A stretch of DNA of 64,000 bases, taken from positions 1 to 64,000 of the forward strand of contig NZ_AUML01000034.1 of assembly GCF_000430665.1 (NCBI RefSeq). The letters are read 5' to 3'. Within the stretch, counting starts at the first letter, position 1, and every line of letters begins with the position of its first letter. The notes beneath the pieces were generated by a model. The model saw nothing but the letters and a program-made list of their open reading frames with translations. It was not told the DNA's origin and did not search any database. The translations under genes were made by a program, and so were the position numbers. Shown piece after piece: positions 27,818-36,379 of the stretch. The DNA comes from Aquimarina muelleri DSM 19832 (lineage in GTDB: Bacteria > Bacteroidota > Bacteroidia > Flavobacteriales > Flavobacteriaceae).

Positions 27818-30373
27818 TTAAAAGGATATCCTAAAAAACGCATTGGGTGTAATCCCTATAGATTTTTGTTGTAATTTGTTTAATTCTATTTCTCCATTAT
27901 TAGAATTATCATCTAGTCGATAACTTACTGAAAGAGGTACTTTACGATTGTATATGTTTTGTATAGAAACCCCTAAACTACCCTTCCAACCTTTTATGTT
28001 AAAACGATAAATAGTAGAAACATCTAATCTATGATATGCGGGTAATCGTCCTGTATTAGTGTTTTTATATAAGATCTCTTCATTTACAAGATCGGCATCA
28101 GTAAAAGGTGCTCCTGATCTCCAAAGCCAACCAATAGATAATTCCCAATTTTTAAATGTATAAGAATTAGAAGTTCTAAAATTATGTGTAATGTCATTAT
28201 TCCCAGGAAATGGAGTTTCTTGTATCTCTGGAAAAGTATATTCGATATCATTAAAGGTATATCCTAACCAAGTTCTAAAGTCCTTAAATCTTTTTTTAAG
28301 TAAAATATCTATGCCATAAATCATACTCTCGCCAATAGATAGGTCGCTATTAATTACATTAAAACCATTGGTGATGGAGGTAAGACCATTTATGTTTTTA
28401 TAATATCCATCTATTTCAAAATTCCAATCATTTTCTGAAAATAATAAACCTCCAGAGAATTGAGTACTTTCCAATATTGGTATTTTGTTATTTGTATATA
28501 CCCATAAGTTATTTTCTAAACGAAGTTGTGTTTCTTCAAACTCTACTAATTGACTTATAGGTTGGTGTCTTAGTTCGCCTGTAGCTTTTACTCTCAAAGA
28601 TTTTGTTAATGGATATTCTATATTTACTCTGGGCTCTAGGTACAATTTATTAATTATCGAATAATGCGAAGTTCTTAAACCAATATTAATAAAACTTTTG
28701 TTTTCCGGAATGATTTTATAATTTGTATAAATAGAATTTGTTTTATTATTTATTGTGTTTGATTCGTTTATAGGTGTTTCAAACTCACTTTCTTTTGTGA
28801 TAGTATAAAAAACATCATTATCAGAGTATTGGTAACCAAAAGTCAAAAAGTTTTTAGAATTAAAATCATAAGTAATATTAAGATCTACCCCGATATCTTT
28901 TACTGTGTTTTTTCTAACAGATTGGTTTTCTATTATTAGTTCTTGTCTTTCGGTAAATAAATAATCAGAATTATATCTTGAATAATAAGCTTTTAGGCTG
29001 TGATGAAAATGGTTTTTTTTAGTTCCTTTCCACGAAAAACTAATACCTTCATTCTTAATTTCTAGATCATCTGTAATAACATCTTCGTCGTCGTTTATTT
29101 CAAATGCTAAATCATTATTAGTGTATATGCTACTAACCATTACTTTATCATTTTTAGTAACATCAAGAATAAGTTTTGCACTGGCATCATAAAAGAAAAA
29201 GTTATTTTTTCCTATTTTTTCTAAGATTTCATCATCATCATCGTCATCCATTTCTAAAGGCAAAGGATTTAAAACTTCAATTATTTTTGTGTTTTGAAAT
29301 ACTTTTTTAGAAAGTGCAGTATAGGTTGGTGTTTCTAAAAAATCGGTATAAGATCTTCTTCCAGAAAGAACTATACCAATGGTATTTGTTATAGGGATTT
29401 TTAAAAACATATCGGCATGTGTTCCATTAATACCAACACCGCCATTAAGTTTTTCAGGAACTTTTCTATCGCTTGAAATATCAATTATACCAGATATCCG
29501 GTCCCCATATTTTGGATCTGCTCCTCCTTTAAAAATTTTAGCATCTTTAATTATATTTGGATTAAATACAGAGATCATTCCAAAAAAATGTCCAGTATTA
29601 TACATTTTTATGTCGTCCCAAAGAATAAGGTTTTGATCTGGTGACCCTCCTCGAATTTGTATTCCTGAAGCACTTTCATCGGGGCTATGTATTCCTGGAA
29701 CAAGTTGAATACTTTGTAGAACATCTGGCTCACTATGCCCTGGGAGAATACCCAATTCTTCATTCGTAATAGTAAATGATCCGTCAATATTTTTATCGAT
29801 ACCCTTAGTAATATATTCTACAATAAGTACTTCGTTTAATGAAGTAGTTTTTGAAAGAAGAGGTATTCTGGGGCATGTTGACATTTTAAAAAAAGAAGCA
29901 TTTATGGTTTTGTTAGTATATCCTATATATTGTATTGATATTTTTTCATCTAGGCTAATATCTCCTAGTTGAAAAAAACCTTTTTCATTGGTGATAGTGC
30001 CTGTTTTTTTGGAAACCAAAAAAACAGATGCAAAAGGCAGAGGCTCATTGGTTATATTATCAAAAAGATATCCGCAAATTTCAACTTTATTATTAGGGTA
30101 ACTTATTATTACTTGTCTTTCAGATATTTTTTTGAATTCGAGATTTGTTAGTGCTTTTAAATGGACTAAAATTTCATCTAACGAAGAGTTATCAATATCT
30201 AAAGTAACTTTTATGTTCTTTACAATTTCATTGCTAAAAGAAAAAAGAAGTTTGTGTGTTTTGGATAATTCATTAAGGACTTCTTCTAATGGAGTTTCTT
30301 TAAAGTTTTTAGAAATTTGTGCTTGCGTATAGTAAGTACAAAATAGGAACATTAGTAATACAATTTTTTTCAT
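27818..30373 (-). CDS. TonB-dependent receptor with STN and carboxypeptidase-like domains
   Basis: 851 residues. Signal peptide, then an STN-like signalling domain (about 20-75, FKETPLEEVLNELSKTHKLL), a CarboxypepD_reg-like domain (about 95-180, CGYLFDNITNEPLPFASVFL), a TonB plug (about 195-310, with GGSPDQNLILWDDI), and a 22-strand-type barrel to the C-terminal Phe. An extracellular loop carries six consecutive Asp residues (MDDDDDDEI). Layout is that of a transducing outer-membrane receptor. It lies 63 bases downstream of fecR and probably shares its transcript. The ligand is unknown; no SusD partner is present, which argues against polysaccharide uptake. Confidence 0.9.
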   Translation of the reverse strand: MKKIVLLMFLFCTYYTQAQISKNFKETPLEEVLNELSKTHKLLFSFSNEIVKNIKVTLDIDNSSLDEILVHLKALTNLEFKKISERQVIISYPNNKVEICGYLFDNITNEPLPFASVFLVSKKTGTITNEKGFFQLGDISLDEKISIQYIGYTNKTINASFFKMSTCPRIPLLSKTTSLNEVLIVEYITKGIDKNIDGSFTITNEELGILPGHSEPDVLQSIQLVPGIHSPDESASGIQIRGGSPDQNLILWDDIKMYNTGHFFGMISVFNPNIIKDAKIFKGGADPKYGDRISGIIDISSDRKVPEKLNGGVGINGTHADMFLKIPITNTIGIVLSGRRSYTDFLETPTYTALSKKVFQNTKIIEVLNPLPLEMDDDDDDEILEKIGKNNFFFYDASAKLILDVTKNDKVMVSSIYTNNDLAFEINDDEDVITDDLEIKNEGISFSWKGTKKNHFHHSLKAYYSRYNSDYLFTERQELIIENQSVRKNTVKDIGVDLNITYDFNSKNFLTFGYQYSDNDVFYTITKESEFETPINESNTINNKTNSIYTNYKIIPENKSFINIGLRTSHYSIINKLYLEPRVNIEYPLTKSLRVKATGELRHQPISQLVEFEETQLRLENNLWVYTNNKIPILESTQFSGGLLFSENDWNFEIDGYYKNINGLTSITNGFNVINSDLSIGESMIYGIDILLKKRFKDFRTWLGYTFNDIEYTFPEIQETPFPGNNDITHNFRTSNSYTFKNWELSIGWLWRSGAPFTDADLVNEEILYKNTNTGRLPAYHRLDVSTIYRFNIKGWKGSLGVSIQNIYNRKVPLSVSYRLDDNSNNGEIELNKLQQKSIGITPNAFFRISF

Positions 30374-30436
30374 AGAACATTTTGGGTTTTAGGAAATTTC
30401 TAAAACGCAGATATTTTTAGATAAGTATTTTATTTG

Positions 30437-31339
30437 TTATTGGTTTGAAAGAGAAATTATAGTTCCGTTTACAATATAATCGATTCCCATAGGTATTAAT
30501 ACAGATTCTAGCGCAATATTTAAATCATTATAATTAAAACCACCAGTAAATAATTTATTTTGATCAATAGCCCCTCTTTTAAAGGTTATATTGTATTGTC
30601 TTTCTATTTCATCTAATGCAAATTGTAAAGGAGTACTATTAAAAACGCTTTCTCCTTTTTTCCATGCAGGTTCTGTATGGGTAATGGTATGTTCTATAAG
30701 TTTTTTATCTTTTAGAGAAACACCTTCTCCTTTTTCTAATATTTTTTGTAGATTATTATTTGTGGATACTTTAACTCTTCCTTCATAACAATTTACTTCA
30801 AACAGCTTTTCTCGTTCTTTTATGTTAAACTGGGTTCCTAGTACTTCTATTTTTCCTAATGAAGTGGTTACAGTAAAATTAGTACCAGATGTTACTTTAA
30901 AATATCCTTCTCCTTGTAAGGTGATTTCGCGATTTTGTGACCAAAAAAAGCGTTGATGAGTTAGCTCAGATCCTGCATTAAGATCTACAAAACTTCCATC
31001 CGGTAATACTATAGAAAGTTGTTGGCCTGAACTTGCATAGTAGGTTACTTGATTAAAAAAAAGTCCAATAATTAACAGGATAGAGGCAGCGGCAGAAACA
31101 GAGATCATTATTGACTTTAAATTAATCACCTTTGTTTTTTTCGAGGCATTAACTTTATTTAAAGTGGTTGTCAATGATTCTTGGGTATCAAAAGAAGGGG
31201 GCTTGAAATACTCAAGACTCTCAACAATTTTTTTATAATCACCATATTCAGGAAGCTTTTTTAATTCTTTTAACTCCTCTGCATTTAGATCATTATTTAA
31301 CCATTTTGCTAAATATGTATTTTCTTTGTCACTAAACAT
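30437..31339 (-). CDS. FecR-type anti-sigma factor
   Basis: 300 residues. Cytosolic N-terminal helix region (1-70), one membrane helix (about 74-95, IMISVSAAASILLIIGLFF), periplasmic FecR domain (about 103-200, LSIVLPDGSFVDLNAGSEL, ITLQGEGYFKV, TPLGT-like VLGTQFNIK) and a C-terminal DUF4974 domain (NSTPLQFALDEIERQYNITF). It should hold the ECF sigma factor encoded next to it until the TonB receptor signals. It has its own sigma-type promoter motif at 31361-31389, which makes it a likely target of that sigma factor. Confidence 0.92.
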   Translation of the reverse strand: MFSDKENTYLAKWLNNDLNAEELKELKKLPEYGDYKKIVESLEYFKPPSFDTQESLTTTLNKVNASKKTKVINLKSIMISVSAAASILLIIGLFFNQVTYYASSGQQLSIVLPDGSFVDLNAGSELTHQRFFWSQNREITLQGEGYFKVTSGTNFTVTTSLGKIEVLGTQFNIKEREKLFEVNCYEGRVKVSTNNNLQKILEKGEGVSLKDKKLIEHTITHTEPAWKKGESVFNSTPLQFALDEIERQYNITFKRGAIDQNKLFTGGFNYNDLNIALESVLIPMGIDYIVNGTIISLSNQ

Positions 31340-31360
31340 AGCTTACATTATATTCATTAA

Positions 31361-31389
31361 AACAGGTAAAACTCAAAGTACCCTACCTT
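31361..31389 (-). promoter_or_regulatory. Putative ECF-sigma promoter upstream of fecR
   Basis: Read on the minus strand this is AAGGTAGGG, 14 bases, CCTGTT, ending 21 bases before the fecR ATG. The same two boxes with the same 14-base spacer occur at 31926-31954 and 33570-33598. Position and spacing fit -35 and -10 elements of an ECF sigma factor. Spacing and identity were read directly from the sequence; recognition by the neighbouring sigma factor is inference. Confidence 0.8.
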
Positions 31390-31393
31390 ATTG

Positions 31394-31906
31394 TTATATG
31401 TTTTTTACCAATTTCCTTAACTCTTTTAATGCTTTATGCATTCTTTTTTCTACGGCTTTTACCGATATGCCAAGCATATCTGCAATTTCTGCATATGTTT
31501 TTTTATCGATTCGGTTTAATAAAAAAACCTCTCTTTGCCCTTCAGAAAGATCTGCAATTGCATTTTGTAGCTTATCCATAAACTCTTTTTCTTCCATCAA
31601 AAAATCTGGAGACTCTACGTTTTTATTATTTTGAGGTATTTTGGCATATTCTAATCGTACTTTATTGTGGGCAACCTGATTAAGAAACATATTATTAGCA
31701 ACGGTGCATAAAAACCCCTTTGCTTTTTCAAAAATAACTTTCTTGCAATTATGCCAAAGCTTTATAAAAGCCTCTTGCATAATATCGTTAGCTTGTTCTT
31801 TATCCCCGCATTTGTAATAGATATAATTTCTGACAGATTCTGCATGTGTTTCAAATAGCTTTGTAAATACAGGCTGTTTACAAACAGATTTTGAGGATGG
31901 AGTCAT
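31394..31906 (-). CDS. ECF RNA polymerase sigma factor, FecI type
   Basis: 170 residues. Sigma-70 region 2 (about 15-85, YIYYKCGDKEQANDIMQEAFIKLW) and region 4 (about 110-165, LSEGQREVFLLNRIDKKTYAEIADMLGISVKAVEKRMHKALKELR). The gene order sigma, fecR, TonB receptor is the standard surface-signalling unit of Bacteroidetes. It lacks the AAGGTAGGG motif in its own 5' region on its strand, so it may be transcribed by another sigma factor while activating fecR and the divergent genes. Confidence 0.92.
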   Translation of the reverse strand: MTPSSKSVCKQPVFTKLFETHAESVRNYIYYKCGDKEQANDIMQEAFIKLWHNCKKVIFEKAKGFLCTVANNMFLNQVAHNKVRLEYAKIPQNNKNVESPDFLMEEKEFMDKLQNAIADLSEGQREVFLLNRIDKKTYAEIADMLGISVKAVEKRMHKALKELRKLVKNI

Positions 31907-31925
31907 ATATAAGTTTTTTCAATTT

Positions 31926-31954
31926 AAGGTAGGGTGAAATTACTTCTGCCTGTT
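31926..31954 (+). promoter_or_regulatory. Putative ECF-sigma promoter upstream of transglutaminase/7TM gene
   Basis: AAGGTAGGG at 31926-31934, 14-base spacer, CCTGTT at 31949-31954, 22 bases before the ATG at 31977. Distance to the start is nearly identical to that at fecR (21 bases). It lies in the 70-base gap between the divergent sigma factor gene and this gene, pointing only toward the latter. Confidence 0.8.
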
Positions 31955-31976
31955 ATAGAACCAAAAATAACTGATT

Positions 31977-33554
31977 ATGAAATCCAAAACAAATCTTACA
32001 ATCTTATTAATCTTGATTACTATTATTACAATGATTTCTATTGGTTTTAAAATAAAGCCAATATTTGATAATTATGATGATTTTAATCCAGAGGCAGTTT
32101 ATAAAATAAAATATACCTTCTTTTTTAAATCAGACAAACCCAACACTACAGTAAGAACGTATATTCCAAAAAATAATTTGAGACAAACAATTTCTAGAGA
32201 GAAAATTAGAAATGATACCACGATGTTTTTTTTAAAAAAAGAAGAACAAAAGGATAATATAAGGGCTATTTGGAACACTAAGAATGAGACATTATCTCAC
32301 TCTATTGAATATGAGTTTGTTTTTTCAGGGAAAAGTAAAAAATTTAAAATACCTAAAAATTTTGTTAGAGAAAAGAATAAGCATAAAGAGTATCTTACTG
32401 CTTCAAAAAACATACAATCGGATAATCTAAAGATTGCCGATCTGGCGATACAACTTCGTAAAAATACTAAAAACGATAGAGAAGTAATCAAAAATGTTTT
32501 TGATTACGTTTATAAAATTCCTTCAGCGCCTATTATTACATTAACAGATGCTATAACAACACTTGAGCAAAATATAGCTTCTTGTAATGGTAAAAGTAGA
32601 TTGTTTGTAGCTTTGTTAAGGAGTTTAGGGTATCCTTCGAGAATAAAAGGGGGCATTATTTTGGAAAATACAGATAAAAGAACATCTCATGCGTGGGCAG
32701 AAGTGCTGATTAATGAAGTTTGGGTTCCTTTCGATACACTAAATAATCATTTTGCTTATTTGCCTGCAAAATATTTAGAAATTTATCATGGAGATAAATC
32801 TTTAATTACACACACCAAAGGTATTCAGTTTGATTACATCTATCAAATCACTCAAGAAAACCATATATCATTTTTAAAAATGAACTCTGAAGAACTTAAT
32901 GCTTTATCAGGGTTTTCACTCTGGAATTTGGTAGATAAAAAAACGATACCAATTAAGTCTCTTCATTTATTATTGTTATTACCCATTGGGGGATTATTGA
33001 TAGCTTTTTTAAGAAATATAGTAGGACTTAAGACTTTTGGGGTGTTTTTGCCTGTGTTAATAGCTTTATCTTTACTACATACAGGTTTTTTATCAGGAAT
33101 TGCAGTTTTTGTTGGGCTTATTATATTTATGGGTTTAATATCTTATCCTTTTGATAGGTTAGGTTTGCTTTACACACCAAAATTAGTAATATCATTAACA
33201 ATAATGGTAGCTGTAATTTTTATAGCAACTAGTTATGGGTTGAAATATGATATTGAGTGGCTTACAAAACTTACCTTTTTTCCTATTATTATACTTACCA
33301 TAGCAGCAGAACGTTTTTCTAGTTCTACGGTAGAAGATGGTTACTTAATAGCTTTACACAAGCTTTTACAAACAATTATAGCAACTACAGTTTCTTATTT
33401 TTTATTATCTCTTTCATGGTTACCATCTATCTTAATATTGTTTCCTGAAATTATTGTTCTAATCATTGTTATATCTGTTTTTTTAGGGAGGTATATTGGA
33501 ATTCGGTGGATAGAAATCTTTAGGTTTAACCCTATTTTAAAATTAGAAAGATAA
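31977..33554 (+). CDS. Transglutaminase-like domain fused to 7TM domain (UUP1 family)
   Basis: 525 residues. N-terminal membrane anchor (LTILLILITIITMISIG), a beta-rich extracytoplasmic region (about 40-130), a transglutaminase-like domain (about 145-275) and a C-terminal bundle of about seven membrane helices from 325 on. The Pfam families for this layout are called inactive transglutaminase fused to 7TM. Here, however, a full Cys-His-Asp set is visible: C203 in IASCNGKS, H238 in SHAWAEV, D253 in VPFDTL. It could be a working periplasmic peptidase or transpeptidase. Preceded by an ECF-type promoter motif and followed by its known partner, an ATP-grasp ligase. Confidence 0.85.
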   Translation: MKSKTNLTILLILITIITMISIGFKIKPIFDNYDDFNPEAVYKIKYTFFFKSDKPNTTVRTYIPKNNLRQTISREKIRNDTTMFFLKKEEQKDNIRAIWNTKNETLSHSIEYEFVFSGKSKKFKIPKNFVREKNKHKEYLTASKNIQSDNLKIADLAIQLRKNTKNDREVIKNVFDYVYKIPSAPIITLTDAITTLEQNIASCNGKSRLFVALLRSLGYPSRIKGGIILENTDKRTSHAWAEVLINEVWVPFDTLNNHFAYLPAKYLEIYHGDKSLITHTKGIQFDYIYQITQENHISFLKMNSEELNALSGFSLWNLVDKKTIPIKSLHLLLLLPIGGLLIAFLRNIVGLKTFGVFLPVLIALSLLHTGFLSGIAVFVGLIIFMGLISYPFDRLGLLYTPKLVISLTIMVAVIFIATSYGLKYDIEWLTKLTFFPIIILTIAAERFSSSTVEDGYLIALHKLLQTIIATTVSYFLLSLSWLPSILILFPEIIVLIIVISVFLGRYIGIRWIEIFRFNPILKLER

Positions 33555-33569
33555 AAAGAATAATTTTTT

Positions 33570-33598
33570 AAGGTAGGGGGTTTTAAAACTCACCTGTT
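33570..33598 (+). promoter_or_regulatory. Putative ECF-sigma promoter upstream of ATP-grasp gene
   Basis: AAGGTAGGG at 33570-33578, 14-base spacer, CCTGTT at 33593-33598, 38 bases before the ATG at 33637. Third copy of the bipartite motif in this locus. It would give the ligase gene its own transcript besides read-through from the 7TM gene. Confidence 0.8.
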
Positions 33599-33636
33599 TA
33601 TTAAATATACATAGACAATACTATAAATAGATTCTT

Positions 33637-34515
33637 ATGTTTTCGATAATTTTTAATAAAAAATTAAAAACCTCTTCTAATGTTGTAGGGCTGAATGAAA
33701 GAAATATAAAACTTATATATCCTAATAACCCCAAAAAACACTATCCGCTTGCAGATGATAAAGTTCTAACCAAAGAAATATTGCACAAAAACAATATTCC
33801 ATGTGCAAAAACTTATGCGATAATTGAGTTCAATAGCGAGATTAAAAAAAAATGGGACTACTGTAAGCAATATTCTTCGGTAGCTATTAAACCAGCTAAT
33901 GGTTGTGGAGGTGGAGGAATTAAAATCCTTAAAAAAGATAAAAAAGACAATTGGTTTAGCGGGGGAGAGATTATTACAGATCGCGAGATCTTTCAACACA
34001 TTGCATCTATTATAACAGGCCTTTTTTCTTTAGGATCTCATGATAGAGTTCTTATAGAGGAATGTATAGAACCACATACTTTTTTTCATGAAATTTATCC
34101 AGAAGGCGTACCTGATTTTAGAATAATCACTCTTAATAAGACTCCGTTAATGGCAATGCTAAGAATGCCAACAGATAGATCTGCCGGAAAAGCAAATCTT
34201 CATCAAAATGGAGTAGGTATTGGTATTGATATGAAAGAAGGAAGATTGTTAGAAGTATATGATGGTAAAAAATATACAAATCATCACCCAGATAGTAACT
34301 TTCTAGTAAATGGTGTCCCCATACCATATTGGAAAGAAATTTTGGAAATATCTGTTGAAACTGCCAAAGCATTTCCACTTAACTATCTGGGAATTGATAT
34401 TGTAATTGATAAAAATAAAGGACCACAAATTATGGAGATCAATGTTCGCCCTGGACTAGGTATCCAATTAGTAAATAAAATGGGACTAAAACAGGTAATT
34501 AGAAAGGTTATCTAA
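33637..34515 (+). CDS. ATP-grasp ligase, alpha-L-glutamate ligase-like
   Basis: 292 residues. ATP-grasp fold: DDKVLTKEILHKNNIPCAKT (lid and substrate region), IKPANGCGGGGIKIL (Gly-rich ATP loop), ECIEPHTFFHEI, and a C-terminal metal site GPQIMEINVRPGLGIQLVN. This matches the RimK-related alpha-L-glutamate ligase-like family, which is commonly encoded beside UUP1-type transglutaminase/7TM proteins. It should form an amide bond between a carboxylate and an amino acid in the cytosol; the acceptor is unknown. Starts 82 bases after the 7TM gene, behind its own promoter motif. Confidence 0.88.
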   Translation: MFSIIFNKKLKTSSNVVGLNERNIKLIYPNNPKKHYPLADDKVLTKEILHKNNIPCAKTYAIIEFNSEIKKKWDYCKQYSSVAIKPANGCGGGGIKILKKDKKDNWFSGGEIITDREIFQHIASIITGLFSLGSHDRVLIEECIEPHTFFHEIYPEGVPDFRIITLNKTPLMAMLRMPTDRSAGKANLHQNGVGIGIDMKEGRLLEVYDGKKYTNHHPDSNFLVNGVPIPYWKEILEISVETAKAFPLNYLGIDIVIDKNKGPQIMEINVRPGLGIQLVNKMGLKQVIRKVI

Positions 34516-34647
34516 ACAATGAACCACACAAGTAAATATTTTCTAGATAAATAACAGAGTAGAATAGAACAATTTTGTCTAAAAAAAAAATCATTTGTTT
34601 TTTAACAAGTGACGAATAACTATTGGAAAAACATAAAATAAATTAAA

Positions 34648-35784
34648 ATGAATAAAAGAATCATAATATCTCTTCTAGCTGCATTTTTTATACCCTATTT
34701 AGGGTTTTCACAAATTGAAAATAAATTAAGTTTTGAAACTCTTGGAGGGTATGAATATAATTATTTTAAAAGCCCTGAAGAAGTTAGAGTTAATGGCGCT
34801 ATTATAACTAAAGAAAACTTGATGGCAAGTAGTATCCTCCAAGATATTTCAGCTAATTATACACTTACTAATAAATGGAATAGAAATAACAGGTTCAGGT
34901 TTTTTGCAAAACCATCGGCAAGGATATTTTATGAAAATATTAAGGATAGCTATTGGAGTGTAAACCTTAAAACAAAGTATGATCATAAAATAAATAGAAA
35001 TACAAAAATATTGGCAGAAGCTAAAATTATACGAATGAATAGAGAAGGTTTAGGAGGAGACCAAGATGTTTTAATTAACCCATTAGGGTATACTTTGTAT
35101 GGAGGAAGTTTAGGTGTTGATTTTGAAGTTTTTAAAGACAATGAATTTAGAACAGCTTTGTTTTATAATTTTAAGAATTTTGATTCTTATGGGATGCGAG
35201 ATTTACAATTTGATGAGTTTGGTATAGAGATTTCTAATGCTCAAAAATTTGGAGTAGGAGAGTTACGACATGAGATAGGTATCGATGTATACATTAAAAA
35301 AAGATTATATGACACTTTTAATGCGAGTGATTTGATAACAGATGGGGAGAGAAACTGGGATTATGCTAAAGCTATGATGTTTTATGAATTGCCATTTAGT
35401 AAACAATTTAAGGTTAAGCCAAACTTTGTATACTATCTTAGAAAAGATAATACTGCAGATCGTTCAGGGTTTAATCAGTTTGGACCAGGAGTATTTGTTA
35501 AATATGATAACGATAAAACTAAAATAAGCAGCTCATTTTCATTTATTACTAGAAACTATAAAAGCATAGAGGCTAGAAATACAGAAGTTAAAATAGGAGA
35601 AACACTCAAATATGAGTACGTAAATTTTGGTATAGATGTATCTCATGAAATACGAAATGATTTTTGGATAACGGCAACCATAAACTCAAAAATAAGAAAT
35701 ACAAATTATACAGATATAGACGCTCGTTCTTTTAGAAACTATAGAAATCAATACATAGGTGTAGGCGTTTTATGGGAATTATAA
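34648..35784 (+). CDS. Outer-membrane beta-barrel protein of the ligase locus
   Basis: 378 residues. Signal peptide (about 1-21, ending PYLGFSQ), then alternating hydrophobic/aromatic strands throughout (for example KLSFETLGGYEYNYF, FRFFAKPSARIFYENI, YIGVGVLWEL) typical of an outer-membrane barrel, with a C-terminal hydrophobic strand ending in Leu. No family recognised. It lies 132 bases downstream of the ATP-grasp gene on the same strand, no AAGGTAGGG motif of its own, and is closed by a terminator. I infer it is part of the same transcription unit. Confidence 0.75.
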   Translation: MNKRIIISLLAAFFIPYLGFSQIENKLSFETLGGYEYNYFKSPEEVRVNGAIITKENLMASSILQDISANYTLTNKWNRNNRFRFFAKPSARIFYENIKDSYWSVNLKTKYDHKINRNTKILAEAKIIRMNREGLGGDQDVLINPLGYTLYGGSLGVDFEVFKDNEFRTALFYNFKNFDSYGMRDLQFDEFGIEISNAQKFGVGELRHEIGIDVYIKKRLYDTFNASDLITDGERNWDYAKAMMFYELPFSKQFKVKPNFVYYLRKDNTADRSGFNQFGPGVFVKYDNDKTKISSSFSFITRNYKSIEARNTEVKIGETLKYEYVNFGIDVSHEIRNDFWITATINSKIRNTNYTDIDARSFRNYRNQYIGVGVLWEL

Positions 35785-35816
35785 GATTTCCTCTTTTTTA
35801 TATCCGTTTTTTTTGG

Positions 35817-35850
35817 TTAAGCGTTACTTTTGTAGCGCTTAATTTTTTTA
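35817..35850 (+). terminator. Terminator after outer-membrane barrel gene
   Basis: TTAAGCGTTAC (35817-35827) pairs with GTAGCGCTTAA (35832-35842) with one G-T wobble around a TTTT loop, followed by seven T. It closes the transglutaminase/ligase/barrel unit. Confidence 0.88.
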
Positions 35851-35909
35851 AGAAATACACAAGCAGATAAATAACTTAACTAGATTATATAATTTGGATT
35901 TATAATCCT

Positions 35910-36266
35910 ATGGCTAGAGACGAAAAATTAAAAGAACGGTGGGGGATTTTGGTAGAAAAACTCTCTGATCAATTTGCAGATGGAGAAGATTTAGATTTGG
36001 ACGGTATTATATATTTAATAGGGGTACAAGAATTAGGGCAATTGCATCGGGAATTTAAAAAAGATGAAAAATTAGATTTAATGCATATAGCAATATGTCG
36101 TCTTTTAGAACCTTATGGATATTATGAATTTGATTATTATGACGATGAAGGATGGCCACATTATAAAATGAAAGAGCAATTACCAAGCCTTAAAGCAGGA
36201 GAGCAATCTGTATTGATGAAAGAAGCAATTGTAAGTTATTTTTTAGTGAGTGAGTATATCAAGTGA
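35910..36266 (+). CDS. Conserved hypothetical protein, 118 aa
   Basis: 118 residues, acidic and helical, without signal or membrane segment. LKERWGILVEKLSDQFADGEDLDLDGIIYLIGVQELGQ and YYEFDYYDDEGWPHY are distinctive. I recall it as a conserved flavobacterial protein of unknown function. Located 113 bases before pheS, so possibly co-transcribed, though pheS has a promoter-like box of its own. Confidence 0.7.
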   Translation: MARDEKLKERWGILVEKLSDQFADGEDLDLDGIIYLIGVQELGQLHREFKKDEKLDLMHIAICRLLEPYGYYEFDYYDDEGWPHYKMKEQLPSLKAGEQSVLMKEAIVSYFLVSEYIK

Positions 36267-36349
36267 TCAAAAATATTTAAAGAAAGTTTGAATTAAAAAT
36301 TCGAAATAACAATCATAACGACCTATAGTTATAGTTTGCTTAAATTACG

Positions 36350-36357
36350 TAAATTTG
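36350..36357 (+). promoter_or_regulatory. Candidate -7 box for pheS
   Basis: TAAATTTG matches the Bacteroidetes -7 consensus TAnnTTTG exactly and sits 22 bases before the pheS ATG. A TTTG lies only 11 bases upstream, and no -33 TTG is present at the usual spacing, so support is partial. Confidence 0.4.
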
Positions 36358-36379
36358 CCGTTCTATCAAGAAAGTAGTA

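Noticed and set aside
27818..30373. SusC-type polysaccharide uptake system
   Set aside because: The receptor carries an STN-like domain and lies with sigma/FecR, but there is no SusD partner and no carbohydrate enzyme in the unit.
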